Part shown: positions 26,970 to 36,155 of the stretch, piece after piece
Layout: every line of letters starts with the position of its first letter
Position numbering within the stretch: position 1 is the stretch's first letter
DNA from: Echinicola sp. 20G
GTDB lineage: Bacteria > Bacteroidota > Bacteroidia > Cytophagales > Cyclobacteriaceae
Assembly: GCF_015533855.1 (NCBI RefSeq)
Contig: NZ_AP024154.1
Span: 747,001 to 811,000 of the forward strand
Direction: 5' to 3'
DNA length: 64,000 bases
Notes under the pieces: generated by a model
Database searches by the model: none
The model's input: the letters and a program-made list of their open reading frames with translations, nothing else
Told to the model about the DNA's origin: nothing
Program-made: the position numbers and the translations under genes

Positions 26970-28839
26970 TATTATTCAACTTCTTCCTGATGCTATTGCA
27001 AATCAAATAGCTGCGGGAGAGGTCGTTCAGCGTCCAGCATCCGCATTAAAAGAATTACTGGAAAACTCCATAGATGCAGGTGCTTCAGACGTTCAGGTTT
27101 TGGTGAAAGAAGCTGGGAAAATGCTTATCCAGGTCATCGACAATGGCAAAGGAATGAGCCTTACAGACGCCCGAATGAGCTTTGAACGCCATGCCACTTC
27201 TAAAATCAGGAATTCAGATGATTTATTTGCCATTAAGACTTTTGGGTTTAGGGGAGAAGCCATGGCATCCATTGCTGCTGTGGCCCAAGTGGAAATGAAA
27301 ACCAGGCCGCAAGGAGAAGAACTTGGCACACAAATCTGTATAGAGGGTTCTGAAATCAAAAAACAGGAACCGGTTGTCTGCCCCCAAGGCACTTCCATTG
27401 CAGTTAAAAACCTCTTTTTCAATGTTCCAGCCAGGAGAAATTTCCTCAAATCCAACCCTGTGGAGATGAAGCACATTGTCGAGGAATTCCAGCGGGTAGC
27501 CCTGTCCTATCCTGAAATCAGTTTTAGTTTGACACACAACGACATGGAACTGTTCAGGCTCAGCCCTGGAAAACTAAGCCAAAGAATAGTAGGGATATTT
27601 GGGAAGAACTATCAGGGACAATTGGTGGCTTGTGAGGAAGACACGCCCCATGTGAGGATCAAAGGCTATGTCGGCAAGCCTGAAAATGCCAAAAAGTCAC
27701 GGGGAGAGCAATACTTCTTTGTAAACAACCGATTCATCAAAAGCAATTACCTGAACCATGCAGTCTCCAATGCTTATGAAGGCTTAATGGCTTCAGACCA
27801 ACACCCATTTTATGTGCTTTTCCTTGAAATCGATCCTTCCCATATAGACATCAACGTCCACCCCACCAAAACAGAAATCAAGTTTGATGATGAAAGAACC
27901 ATCTATTCTGTGGTGCGGGCTGGGGTAAAACAGGCTTTGGGTGCTCACAATGTCGTGCCCACCTTGGATTTTAGCCTGGATGTAAATTTTACAGAAACCT
28001 GGAAAAACGACGAAGTAAGGAAAGAAGAAGTAAGCCGAGAAAACAGCTATAAGACCTACAGCTCTCCATCCTTTAAGAAACAGGATACTTCAGGTTGGGA
28101 AAAGCTTTTCGAGGGAGAAAAGAACAGCACTTCCGACCTTAGAAAAGACGCCTTTAAAGAAGAAGTTTCCTCTCCTTCCGTAGAGACGCTTACCTTCTCC
28201 AGCAAGGCGAATGATGAAGAAAAAGAAGCTTTACAACCTGAAAAAGCACTTCATTTTCCTCAAGAGGAAACCAATACAGGGACAACTTTTCAAGTAGAAA
28301 TGAGTTATATTGTAGCTCAGCTCGGCAGTGGCATGTTATTGCTTGACCAGCAGGCCAGCCATGAGCGCATCTTGTATGAAAGGTACCTGAAGCAATTGAA
28401 AAATACGGGAGGTGCATCCCAGCAATGTCTCTTTCCGCAAAGCATCAATGTAAGTCCTGCAGATTTTGCTCTCGTCATGGACCTTCATGATGAGCTGACC
28501 AATCTTGGCTTTGTGGTCGAAGAGTTTGGGAAAAACACCTTGTTGATAAAAGGGGTGCCTGCAGATATTCAGATCAACAATGAAAAGGCGCTTTTTGAAG
28601 GCCTTTTGGAACAGTTTAAACATTTTAAATCTGAACTTTCTTTGGACAACAAAGAAAATCTGGCGCGATCTTTGGCCAAAAAGTCTTCCATTAAGAAAGG
28701 GGCAAAACTTAACAGCCAGGAAATGGAAACCATCGTAGGGCAACTATTTGCCTGCCAAAATCCAAATTACGGCTTGTCAGGGAACAAAACCTTTATCAAA
28801 CTTGATTTAACTAGAATAAGAAGCTTTTTTGAAAAATAA
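26962..28839 (+). CDS. mutL: DNA mismatch repair protein MutL
   Basis: MutL links MutS mismatch recognition to strand incision. The 625-residue protein has the GHKL ATPase N-terminal domain with IANQIAAGEVVQRPAS, ELLENSIDAGA, DNGKGM (60-65) and GFRGEAMASI (95-104). A long variable linker follows at about 340-435, then the dimerisation domain. The endonuclease motif DQHA(x)2E(x)4E appears as DQQASHERILYE (Asp462 on), with His replaced by Gln. The late motif that normally reads CPHGRP appears as NPNYGLSGNKT. Nicking activity is thus uncertain. It overlaps the upstream gene by 8 nt and the first rhomboid starts 3 nt after its stop codon. Confidence 0.97.
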   Translation: MSDIIQLLPDAIANQIAAGEVVQRPASALKELLENSIDAGASDVQVLVKEAGKMLIQVIDNGKGMSLTDARMSFERHATSKIRNSDDLFAIKTFGFRGEAMASIAAVAQVEMKTRPQGEELGTQICIEGSEIKKQEPVVCPQGTSIAVKNLFFNVPARRNFLKSNPVEMKHIVEEFQRVALSYPEISFSLTHNDMELFRLSPGKLSQRIVGIFGKNYQGQLVACEEDTPHVRIKGYVGKPENAKKSRGEQYFFVNNRFIKSNYLNHAVSNAYEGLMASDQHPFYVLFLEIDPSHIDINVHPTKTEIKFDDERTIYSVVRAGVKQALGAHNVVPTLDFSLDVNFTETWKNDEVRKEEVSRENSYKTYSSPSFKKQDTSGWEKLFEGEKNSTSDLRKDAFKEEVSSPSVETLTFSSKANDEEKEALQPEKALHFPQEETNTGTTFQVEMSYIVAQLGSGMLLLDQQASHERILYERYLKQLKNTGGASQQCLFPQSINVSPADFALVMDLHDELTNLGFVVEEFGKNTLLIKGVPADIQINNEKALFEGLLEQFKHFKSELSLDNKENLARSLAKKSSIKKGAKLNSQEMETIVGQLFACQNPNYGLSGNKTFIKLDLTRIRSFFEK

Positions 28840-28842
28840 TCT

Positions 28843-29634
28843 ATGTTTAGAAACCTAACACCCGTTGTCAAAAACCTGCTCTTGATAAACGTGGGCATTT
28901 TCTTTATAGCAGCCTACTTCATTCCGCAGTTGCAGGCCATGTTTGCGCTTTACTATATAGAAAGCAGGTTGTTTATGCCTTTTCAGTTTTTGACTTATAT
29001 GTTTATGCATGCCGGAATCTGGCATTTGTTCAGCAACATGTTCGGTTTGTTTATATTTGGTCCATTATTGGAACAGTTTTTAGGTCCAAAAAAAATTCTG
29101 ACACTGTGGATGGTTTGCGGTATCGGATCAGGCGTGCTTTATTCAGGTTACACGGCTTTCCAAATGCATCAACTGGACAACAAAATCGAATCTTTTTACA
29201 ACGATCCAGATCCGGAAATTTTTAATCAGTTTGTCTCTGACAACAATTATATGTTCAAGTCAAGTATCTATGACTTTATCGATAAATTTAGCAGAGCTCC
29301 TGAAAACGAAAGTTACATTCAGCAAGCCAAAGACAATATGCAAGCTGTTAGGGAAAATAAAGCCAACATTCCTATGGTAGGTGCTTCGGGAGCTTTATTT
29401 GGTATTTTGATCGCCTTTGGAATGCTCTTCCCTAATACCCAGCTTTTCCTATTGTTCCCACCGATGCCAATCAAAGCAAAATATTTGGTGCTCTTCTATG
29501 GACTCTACACGGTATACAATGTGATTGTCAATAACCCTACAGATAATGTGGCACATTTTGCCCACTTAAGTGGTTTAATAATAGGTGCGATTTTGGTAAC
29601 TTTCTGGAAAAAGAACAGAACTAGCTTTTATTGA
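28843..29634 (+). CDS. Rhomboid family intramembrane serine protease (first of tandem pair)
   Basis: A 263-residue polytopic inner-membrane protease that cleaves membrane-spanning substrates. The Ser-His dyad is visible: Ser182 in GASGALFG and His241 in AHFAHLSGL. The oxyanion region HLFSNMFGLFIFG lies in helix 2. A hydrophilic insertion of about 60 residues (about 110-172) separates helices 3 and 4 and is longer than in minimal rhomboids. It starts 3 nt after mutL and is followed at once by a second rhomboid, so the three are cotranscribed. Substrates are unknown. Confidence 0.92.
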   Translation: MFRNLTPVVKNLLLINVGIFFIAAYFIPQLQAMFALYYIESRLFMPFQFLTYMFMHAGIWHLFSNMFGLFIFGPLLEQFLGPKKILTLWMVCGIGSGVLYSGYTAFQMHQLDNKIESFYNDPDPEIFNQFVSDNNYMFKSSIYDFIDKFSRAPENESYIQQAKDNMQAVRENKANIPMVGASGALFGILIAFGMLFPNTQLFLLFPPMPIKAKYLVLFYGLYTVYNVIVNNPTDNVAHFAHLSGLIIGAILVTFWKKNRTSFY

Positions 29635-29636
29635 TC

Positions 29637-30557
29637 ATGTACGGAGGATTCTGGTATTATTTAAAAAACGCTTTCAACCATAAAGACAATAGTCTCTATA
29701 AGATATTGGCCATTAATATTTTAGTGTTTTTGGCTTTTCTGGTGCTTAGGGTTTTCTTGACTATCGGAGGCGGTGAAGCCCTTTATAGTAGGATCCTTTC
29801 ATACTTTATGATGCCAGCTGCCTTGGATCACTTCATTCTTCAGCCTTGGTCCATCATCACTTATATGTTTTTGCATGAGGGCATCTTCCATATTTTATTC
29901 AACATGCTCTTTCTGTATTGGTTCGGCTTACTGGTTCAAGAATACTTGGGAAGCAGAAAACTAACCAACCTATATATCCTTGGCGGAATAGCTGGGGCGC
30001 TTTTGTACGTTTTGATGTATAATTTTGCTCCTTATTTCAGTAACCATAGAGATGCCGCATTGATGTTGGGAGCAAGTGCAGGCGTATATGCCATTGTTGT
30101 AGGGGCTGCGACGCTGACCCCTGACACCACTTTCCACCTTATCTTACTTGGACCAGTAAGGATAAAATACATCGCTATATTCTATGTAGTGGTAGCATTT
30201 GCCAACAGTACTGGCAGCAATGCAGGAGGAGAACTGGCACACTTGGGCGGTGCTGCATTAGGCTACTTCTACATTTCACTCTTGAGAAAAGGAACAGACT
30301 TAGGTAGGCCAGTTCAAGCTGTGGGGCAGTTTTTTGAGAACCTGTTTTCAGGTAGACCCAATGTAAAAGTCACTTACCGCAAGAAAAACACTCCCTATAA
30401 GAGTGAGCCCTTGAAAAAAGAAGATCGAAAAACAGATTCATCTCAAGCCACCACCCAAGAGGAAATTGACAAAATTCTGGACAAAATTGCAGATAAAGGT
30501 TACGATAGCCTTAGCAAAGAAGAAAAAAGAAAGCTATTCGAATACAGCAACAAATAA
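29637..30557 (+). CDS. Rhomboid family intramembrane serine protease (second of tandem pair)
   Basis: From the ATG at 29637 it has 306 residues. A TTG two codons earlier would overlap the previous stop codon and is less likely. The catalytic dyad is Ser147 (GASAGVYAIV) and His202 (ELAHLGGAALG), with HILFNMLFLYWFG as the oxyanion-side segment. Six hydrophobic helices are followed by a charged cytoplasmic tail of about 90 residues. The tail is Lys/Glu-rich and ends in KILDKIADKGYDSLSKEEKR, a short motif common at the end of Bacteroidota rhomboids. It lies 2 nt after the first rhomboid and closes the mutL operon. Confidence 0.92.
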   Translation: MYGGFWYYLKNAFNHKDNSLYKILAINILVFLAFLVLRVFLTIGGGEALYSRILSYFMMPAALDHFILQPWSIITYMFLHEGIFHILFNMLFLYWFGLLVQEYLGSRKLTNLYILGGIAGALLYVLMYNFAPYFSNHRDAALMLGASAGVYAIVVGAATLTPDTTFHLILLGPVRIKYIAIFYVVVAFANSTGSNAGGELAHLGGAALGYFYISLLRKGTDLGRPVQAVGQFFENLFSGRPNVKVTYRKKNTPYKSEPLKKEDRKTDSSQATTQEEIDKILDKIADKGYDSLSKEEKRKLFEYSNK

Positions 30558-30589
30558 CAATCGCCGGCATAAGCCGGCGATTGTTATTT
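30552..30589 (+). terminator. Strong terminator of the mutL-rhomboid operon
   Basis: A 17-bp perfect stem (30552-30568 with 30573-30589) has the loop ATAA and overlaps the stop codon of the second rhomboid. Its core, CGCCGGC, is GC-rich. Confidence 0.85.
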
Positions 30590-30761
30590 GTTGCTTACCC
30601 ACCTCATTATTAAGCAATTAATCATAACACCAATTGCAATTTTTTACCTTCAAAAACCATTAAAATAATTCCAAAATCAGAATTTTTAATCATAAAAGCA
30701 AGTCGTTGCAGAATAAAGTTTTTTAAACTACTTTTATACTAACGAGACACCTAACAAAATC

Positions 30762-32303
30762 ATGTATAAAGCCACACACCTTTATACCAGACTTTTGCTT
30801 TTACCCCTCTTGCTGCTTTTTACCAGCCAATGGAATGGCTATGCCCAAACTTACACCTACACTAGAACAAATGTAGGATGTGATGGACAATGGGGTACAG
30901 CCGCTTGTTGGGAGATAACTGTTTTAGACGCTACAAATTGCAATCCCACCTATGATTATCCAGTGATCAACCCTTCATCATCATGTGAAAGTAGTATCAT
31001 TATAAATGGAGATCTTACCTATAGTGGAAATATGACTTTGGGAGGAGGCTTTACTTCTATCACTGTAAATGAAGCCAGTACATTTACTATTACTGGAGAC
31101 TTAAGCATATCAGGAGGAGAAACAGTCGATGTTTATTTTGATGGTAGAGATTCAAAACTAGAAGTTGGGCAACAATTAACCATTAATCCAAGTGCAACAA
31201 TAAATGTTCTGGGGCCTAGTGATCTTTCTGATGAGGAAGAAATCAGTAGCTTCGTAGAAGTACACAACTTATTTGTAAGGGGAAAATCCAAATTATCAGT
31301 TGATGAAAATGCCGGAATTATCATTAACGGAACTACTGAGGCTCATACTCCTTCTAATGATGCTGAAGATAAGGCGCTAATAGATGTTGATGGAATATTC
31401 AACACTAAATCAATTTATATCCGGGGCAACTCCCACTTGGCATTTGAAGTCACAGAAGATGCTCAAGTACGTGCATCAGAACCTGGAGGAACCTTGGAAA
31501 TGAATGGAAACTCAACTTTGACATTTATTGGGGACTATTATGAAGCTGGAGGTGATGCAGATGGAGAAAGTTATGTAGATGTGGGTGGTAATATAGACAC
31601 CAATGGAAGCAATGCAAAAATCACAGCCGATGATGCCACCATATTTACCTGTTCTGTATTTCCAACGAACATTCAAAAAGTAGAAACTAATGAGGGTGAA
31701 TTCATGGAAGGAAATTGTCGAATTCTTCCGGTTATTTGGCTGGATTTTAATGTCTCCATTCTTAATCATTTAGAAAAACCCAAGTTGTCATGGTCCACTG
31801 CAAAGGAGTGGGAAAACAGTCATTTTGAAATTGAAAGATCCTTGAATGGAATTGATGATTTTCTTTTTGTCGGACAGGTTAATGCCAAAGGCTGGTCCAA
31901 CGAGATCAGCAGCTATACTTTTAAAGACCCTATCTACTATCCTCCTTCCTCACGCCTTTACTACAGAATTAAACAAATCAACTTGGACGGTTCCAGCACT
32001 TACAGCCAAGTGATTTCTATACAAAGTCCCAGTTCTCCAACTAAAACCTGGATGGCTTTCCCCAACCCAACAGATGGCAATCACTTGTCCATCAGCAATC
32101 CAACAAAATCTGTAAACTTAAGTGATCCAATCACTATTAAAATCTATACGCCTGGCCACTTTGCTAATTTTCATTCAGTAGAATATGAATACAGCCCAAC
32201 CCTTAATTTAGACAACCTGGTTCAAAGTGCTCCGAAAGGTCTTTTGATCCTAGAGATTACTTGGAACAATCAAACGGACAGGATTAAAATACTCAATAGG
32301 TAA
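30762..32303 (+). CDS. Secreted protein with type IX secretion C-terminal sorting domain
   Basis: A 513-residue exported protein. The signal peptide (about 1-29) ends in NGYAQ. Residues about 70-300 consist of short glycine- and asparagine-rich beta repeats (INGDLTYSGNMTLGGG, FTITGDLSISGG, LEMNGNSTLTFIGDY), suggesting a beta-solenoid. A fibronectin-like region with NILNHLEKPKLSWSTA-type spacing follows (visible as LSWSTAKEWENSHFEIERS). The last 80 residues begin WMAFPNPTDGNHLSI and end GLLILEITWNNQTDRIKILN, a typical Por/T9SS type A sorting domain. It should be exported and attached to or released from the cell surface. Function is unknown, with adhesion likely. Confidence 0.8.
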   Translation: MYKATHLYTRLLLLPLLLLFTSQWNGYAQTYTYTRTNVGCDGQWGTAACWEITVLDATNCNPTYDYPVINPSSSCESSIIINGDLTYSGNMTLGGGFTSITVNEASTFTITGDLSISGGETVDVYFDGRDSKLEVGQQLTINPSATINVLGPSDLSDEEEISSFVEVHNLFVRGKSKLSVDENAGIIINGTTEAHTPSNDAEDKALIDVDGIFNTKSIYIRGNSHLAFEVTEDAQVRASEPGGTLEMNGNSTLTFIGDYYEAGGDADGESYVDVGGNIDTNGSNAKITADDATIFTCSVFPTNIQKVETNEGEFMEGNCRILPVIWLDFNVSILNHLEKPKLSWSTAKEWENSHFEIERSLNGIDDFLFVGQVNAKGWSNEISSYTFKDPIYYPPSSRLYYRIKQINLDGSSTYSQVISIQSPSSPTKTWMAFPNPTDGNHLSISNPTKSVNLSDPITIKIYTPGHFANFHSVEYEYSPTLNLDNLVQSAPKGLLILEITWNNQTDRIKILNR

Positions 32304-32386
32304 TCCATTTCATTTGCTTCCGCATTATTTTATCAGCATCAAAAGTTGAGTAACTTAGCAGTAATATACACTCACAGTTACGATTA

Positions 32387-34513
32387 ATGACTCCAAAAGA
32401 GGTACTTAAGAATTTTTACGGTTACGACAATTTCAGAGGGCAGCAGGAAGCCATTGTACAATCCATTCTAAGCGGACAGGACACCATCGTCCTGATGCCT
32501 ACCGGAGGTGGTAAATCCCTTTGCTACCAAGTTCCGGCCATGGTTAACGAAGGGCTTACTTTGGTGATCTCACCCCTTATAGCCCTTATGAAAGACCAAG
32601 TGGATGCCCTTAATGCCAATGGGATTCCTTCTGCTTACCTAAACTCAACCCAAACTACTTCAGAGCAACGTTTCATTACCCAAGAAATCCAATCTGGCAG
32701 ATTAAAATTGCTCTACGTGGCTCCAGAAAGGTTATTTGGGAGAGCTGTTCCTCTAACAGAAATACTTAAGAAAATAAATCTTTCATTGGTCGCTGTGGAC
32801 GAAGCCCATTGCGTTTCACAATGGGGACATGATTTTAGGCCAGACTATTTACAAATTGGCATGTTGAGGCAGGAGTTTCCGTCGGTGCCATTCATAGCCC
32901 TGACAGCCACAGCAGATAAACAAACCCGAAAAGATATAGCCGATAAACTGGGGCTTATTCACCCAAAATGGTTTATTTCCAGTTTTGATAGGCCCAATAT
33001 CACCTACAGAGTAGCTCCTAAGCGAAATTCTTTTGAAAAACTTTTAGAGTTTTTGGAATATCATCAGAAGAACTCAGGCATCATTTATTGCCTTTCAAGA
33101 AAGAGCGTAGAAGACACTGCAGAAAAATTGCAAGCATCAGGATTATCCGTGCTTCCCTATCACGCTGGACTGAACCGAGAAACCCGGGCTGCAAATCAGG
33201 AAAAATTCATCAAAGATGAGGTAAAGATCATGGTAGCCACGATTGCCTTTGGCATGGGAATCGATAAATCCAATGTTCGATTTGTGGTCCATATGAATAT
33301 GCCCCAAAACATCGAAGGATATTATCAAGAGACCGGAAGAGCTGGTAGAGATGGGCTTCCCAGTGAAGCTTTAATGTTTTACAGTTATGGCGATTTCATG
33401 ACCTTACAACGCATGGTCGACAGTCCCGAAAACCCTGATTACACAGCAATCATGGTCAGTAAATTGACCAAAATGAAAGACTTCTGCCAAAGTAACCGAT
33501 GCAGAAGGCAATACCTGATGGGTTATTTCGGCGAACAAACGAATGAAGCTTGTGGCAATTGTGACATTTGCTTTTCTGAAGGGAACCAAGAAGACACGAC
33601 CATTCCCTCCCAGATGTTATTGTCCACACTTGCAAGGCTTAAGGAATCATTTGGAATGGGTTATACTATTCTAGTGCTTCGCGGTTCTCAGTCTGCCAAA
33701 GTCCAGGAGGAACACAAACAACTTTCGGTTTATGGCATTGGCAAAGATAAAACTGAAGACTTTTGGAAGCTTTTAGGGCAACAGCTGATTCAGGAAGGAT
33801 ATATTGCTGAAGCAGGCCAGCAATTCCCTACCCTTAAATTGACCACCCTAGCTTGGACCAAGCTTAAGAAAAAACAAAAGATCCTGCTTAGTATGCAGGA
33901 CAATTCCATGCTTAGAAAAACCAAAAAAGTAGCTTATGAAGAGGCTCTTTTTGAAGAACTCAAGTCCATCCGATTTGAAATTTCCCAAAAAGAAAATGTT
34001 CCTCCTTATGTGATCTTCTCTGACGCTAGTTTGGTGGAGATGGCTACTTACTTGCCTGTAAACAATGATAGTTTTCTAACTATTTCCGGTGTTGGACAAA
34101 CCAAGTCTGAAAATTATGGGAGCCAGTTTACAGCAGTCATTTCCAGTTATGTCCAAAAACATCAGCTTTCTCCACGAAAAAAATTAACCTCATCAAAAAA
34201 AGTGGTAAACACTTCTACCAATGGGATTTCAAGTACAGAGAAAATGACACTAAAACTCCATCAGGACGGTATGAACATTTACCAAATTGCAAAGTCAAGG
34301 GAAATGACGCTTACTACTATTGAAGGACACCTTACCAAATTAGTTAAGCTTGGAAAAATAGATACAGAGCAGTTTATTTCCAAGGATGACCTGCTGAATA
34401 TTCGCCTTTTTTCGAGAAGACAAGAAAATAATTACTTAAAACCTATCAAAGAGCATTTTGGAGAAAGATACTCTTATTTCCAAATTAAAGTAGCATTAGC
34501 AACTGAAAAATAA
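32387..34513 (+). CDS. recQ: ATP-dependent DNA helicase RecQ
   Basis: A 3'-5' DNA helicase for recombination and fork repair. The 708-residue protein has Walker A LMPTGGGKSLCYQVPA, the DEAH box in VDEAHCVSQWGHDFRP, and motif VI QETGRAGRDGLPSEA. A RQC zinc-binding region follows with CRRQYLMGYF and CGNCDIC. Next come a winged-helix region, an HRDC domain (about 510-600, with LVEMATYLPVNNDSFLTISG) and a C-terminal helix-turn-helix-like domain (about 625-700, with GMNIYQIAKSREMTLTTIEG). The last domain is an extension relative to E. coli RecQ (about 610 residues). A terminator hairpin follows the stop codon. Confidence 0.96.
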   Translation: MTPKEVLKNFYGYDNFRGQQEAIVQSILSGQDTIVLMPTGGGKSLCYQVPAMVNEGLTLVISPLIALMKDQVDALNANGIPSAYLNSTQTTSEQRFITQEIQSGRLKLLYVAPERLFGRAVPLTEILKKINLSLVAVDEAHCVSQWGHDFRPDYLQIGMLRQEFPSVPFIALTATADKQTRKDIADKLGLIHPKWFISSFDRPNITYRVAPKRNSFEKLLEFLEYHQKNSGIIYCLSRKSVEDTAEKLQASGLSVLPYHAGLNRETRAANQEKFIKDEVKIMVATIAFGMGIDKSNVRFVVHMNMPQNIEGYYQETGRAGRDGLPSEALMFYSYGDFMTLQRMVDSPENPDYTAIMVSKLTKMKDFCQSNRCRRQYLMGYFGEQTNEACGNCDICFSEGNQEDTTIPSQMLLSTLARLKESFGMGYTILVLRGSQSAKVQEEHKQLSVYGIGKDKTEDFWKLLGQQLIQEGYIAEAGQQFPTLKLTTLAWTKLKKKQKILLSMQDNSMLRKTKKVAYEEALFEELKSIRFEISQKENVPPYVIFSDASLVEMATYLPVNNDSFLTISGVGQTKSENYGSQFTAVISSYVQKHQLSPRKKLTSSKKVVNTSTNGISSTEKMTLKLHQDGMNIYQIAKSREMTLTTIEGHLTKLVKLGKIDTEQFISKDDLLNIRLFSRRQENNYLKPIKEHFGERYSYFQIKVALATEK

Positions 34514-34587
34514 ACACTTACAAAACAATTTATTATAGTTCGGTAAACGATAAAGGCAATATTTTCATATACAACTGGCACAAAAAC

Positions 34588-34616
34588 CAAAAAATACCCC
34601 AATTGGGGTATTTTTT
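34588..34616. terminator. Bidirectional terminator after recQ
   Basis: The inverted repeat AAAATACCCC (34591-34600) with GGGGTATTTT (34605-34614) has loop AATT, an A run on one side and a T run on the other. Confidence 0.8.
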
Positions 34617-34770
34617 GATACTTGAATAAGTTATACATTTGAGGAGGGTGATTAAGCAACTTTTTCCACTTTGTTTTAAGTGTTTAAACGAAATCTCAAG
34701 AGGCCATTTTAATTCTTACTTTTTAAGGCCTCTTACTTTAACTTCCTCCCTCCTATCCAAAAATCCCTTG

Positions 34771-34808
34771 ACAAAAAGAAAAAGCCAACAATTTCTTGTC
34801 AGCTTTTT
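34771..34808 (-). terminator. Terminator of the acyl-ACP desaturase gene
   Basis: AAAAAGC (34779-34785) pairs with GCTTTTT (34802-34808), with partial inner pairing, and a T-rich run follows on the minus strand. It lies 25 nt past the stop codon. Confidence 0.6.
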
Positions 34809-34832
34809 GTATTTTCTAATAATATTATTTTC

Positions 34833-35834
34833 CTATTTCAACCAGGCAAGGCTGATCTCATCAGGGGCTTTCATTCGATCGGCCAACCTCATGTAACGAT
34901 CTGACAGCCCAGCCAAATAATCTTGTGCTTTGGCAGCGGCTCCCTCAAGTCCAGTAATGGACTCAATCTTCCATAACTTCACCAAGTGATCAATGATCCT
35001 TGCATAGTCCCAACCCGTATACACACCAATCTTTTGGGTAATGGCTGAGAACTGATCAAACAAAGTTGGGTTGCTACCACCTTTGCCCATCAAAACCGCT
35101 GGCATAACAATCTGCTTTCGCATCATTTTCTCAAAAGCAAGCATGGCACCATTGGGATCAATTTCAAAGATTCGCTTCATAAAGGACTTATAGGCCTTTT
35201 CATGACGTGCTTCATCACCAGCTATTTGCTTACATATTCTTGCCAACACGGTATCACCTGCTTTATCAGCTAACTTTCCTGTATTGACATGGCTGACCTT
35301 AGTGGCCCTTTCCTGAAAGGAAGTATAAATAATAGCTTGGTAAGGGTCTTTTTCAGATTTAGGATCAAAACCATTATATATCAATCTGTGGATGGTCTGC
35401 TCCACTTTTTTCATATCAGCCCTTCCAGAAAGATAAAGGTATTTGTTCAACAAATCTCCGTGACGGTTTTCCTCTGCCGTCCAAGCTTTGGACCATCTTA
35501 CCCAACCTCTTTCACTTAATAAACTCCCTTCAGGGTTAATCCCTTCCAACAAGTTAAAATATGTCTGATAACTTGGTAGAGCTTCTTCCGTGATCATATT
35601 ACCAATCAAAGAAGTGATGATGGTATCAGGAATTCCCGCCGCCCGCTCTTGGAGCTTCTTGACTTCGTCAAAAGCATCTGGCATGCCCATATCAGGAAGA
35701 AAATCTGTAGGCTGCCAACAGTCATCCGGATTCAACAAGGTGTTATCCACTGCTTCACCTACGAAGGCATCCAGCTGACTGATCACCTCCATATTTTTCT
35801 CCAGTTCGTAATTTATAGCTACTGTATCTTTCAT
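34833..35834 (-). CDS. Acyl-ACP desaturase (stearoyl-ACP 9-desaturase family)
   Basis: A soluble di-iron enzyme that introduces a double bond into acyl chains bound to acyl carrier protein. The 333-residue protein carries the two EExxH-type iron motifs of the family: TAEENRHGDLL in the first half and AGDEARHEKAYKSF in the second. It also has TEEALPSYQTYF, with the conserved glutamate of the first helix pair, and RWSKAWTAEE. Related enzymes are the plant plastid desaturases. In Cytophagales they supply unsaturated fatty acids aerobically. It is transcribed alone with its own terminator. Confidence 0.93.
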   Translation of the reverse strand: MKDTVAINYELEKNMEVISQLDAFVGEAVDNTLLNPDDCWQPTDFLPDMGMPDAFDEVKKLQERAAGIPDTIITSLIGNMITEEALPSYQTYFNLLEGINPEGSLLSERGWVRWSKAWTAEENRHGDLLNKYLYLSGRADMKKVEQTIHRLIYNGFDPKSEKDPYQAIIYTSFQERATKVSHVNTGKLADKAGDTVLARICKQIAGDEARHEKAYKSFMKRIFEIDPNGAMLAFEKMMRKQIVMPAVLMGKGGSNPTLFDQFSAITQKIGVYTGWDYARIIDHLVKLWKIESITGLEGAAAKAQDYLAGLSDRYMRLADRMKAPDEISLAWLK

Positions 35835-36155
35835 ACTATCTTATATAAGGTGTTTCGAAGAAACTTGACCTGCCATTCTCTTCACACATTCATTTTTATT
35901 TCACCACTTCAGGCCAATTCAATCGAGTGGTATTTATGAAAACGAACATTTAATTAAGATGTTTTCTAAAACAGCACAAGTTAGGCATTTATAAGGAAGT
36001 GCCATAATAATGCCATAGATTTAAATATTCAGTGACGTCAGGAAATAGCCCTTATAATATTAAAAAGGTTTGTTTTACATAACAAAAAAGGTGCTGCACG
36101 ATTCCATGCAGCACCTTTTAAATATTTGGCAAGCTATTTCAAAATAGCGTTCCGA
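35835..36155. other. Intergenic region of 321 bp
   Basis: It holds the leader of the desaturase gene and, at 36081-36119, the terminator of the first SusC/SusD pair. Nothing else was recognised. Confidence 0.6.
36081..36119 (-). terminator. Intrinsic terminator of the first SusC/SusD pair
   Basis: A 13-bp perfect stem (36086-36098 with 36107-36119) has an 8-nt loop and A/T runs on both sides. It lies 37 nt past the SusD stop codon. Confidence 0.88.

Larger units (their letters stand above)
34514..34832. other. Intergenic region of 319 bp between recQ and the desaturase gene
   Basis: It contains the recQ terminator (34588-34616) and the terminator of the opposing desaturase gene (34771-34808). 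Between them are a TACATTTG -7-like element (34634-34641, plus strand) and an 8-bp inverted repeat, AAGAGGCC (34698-34705) with GGCCTCTT (34727-34734). No convincing ORF is present. Confidence 0.5.

Noticed and set aside
34639..34896. 85-codon plus-strand ORF downstream of recQ
   Set aside because: Runs through two inverted repeats and into the antisense of the desaturase gene; no coding features.
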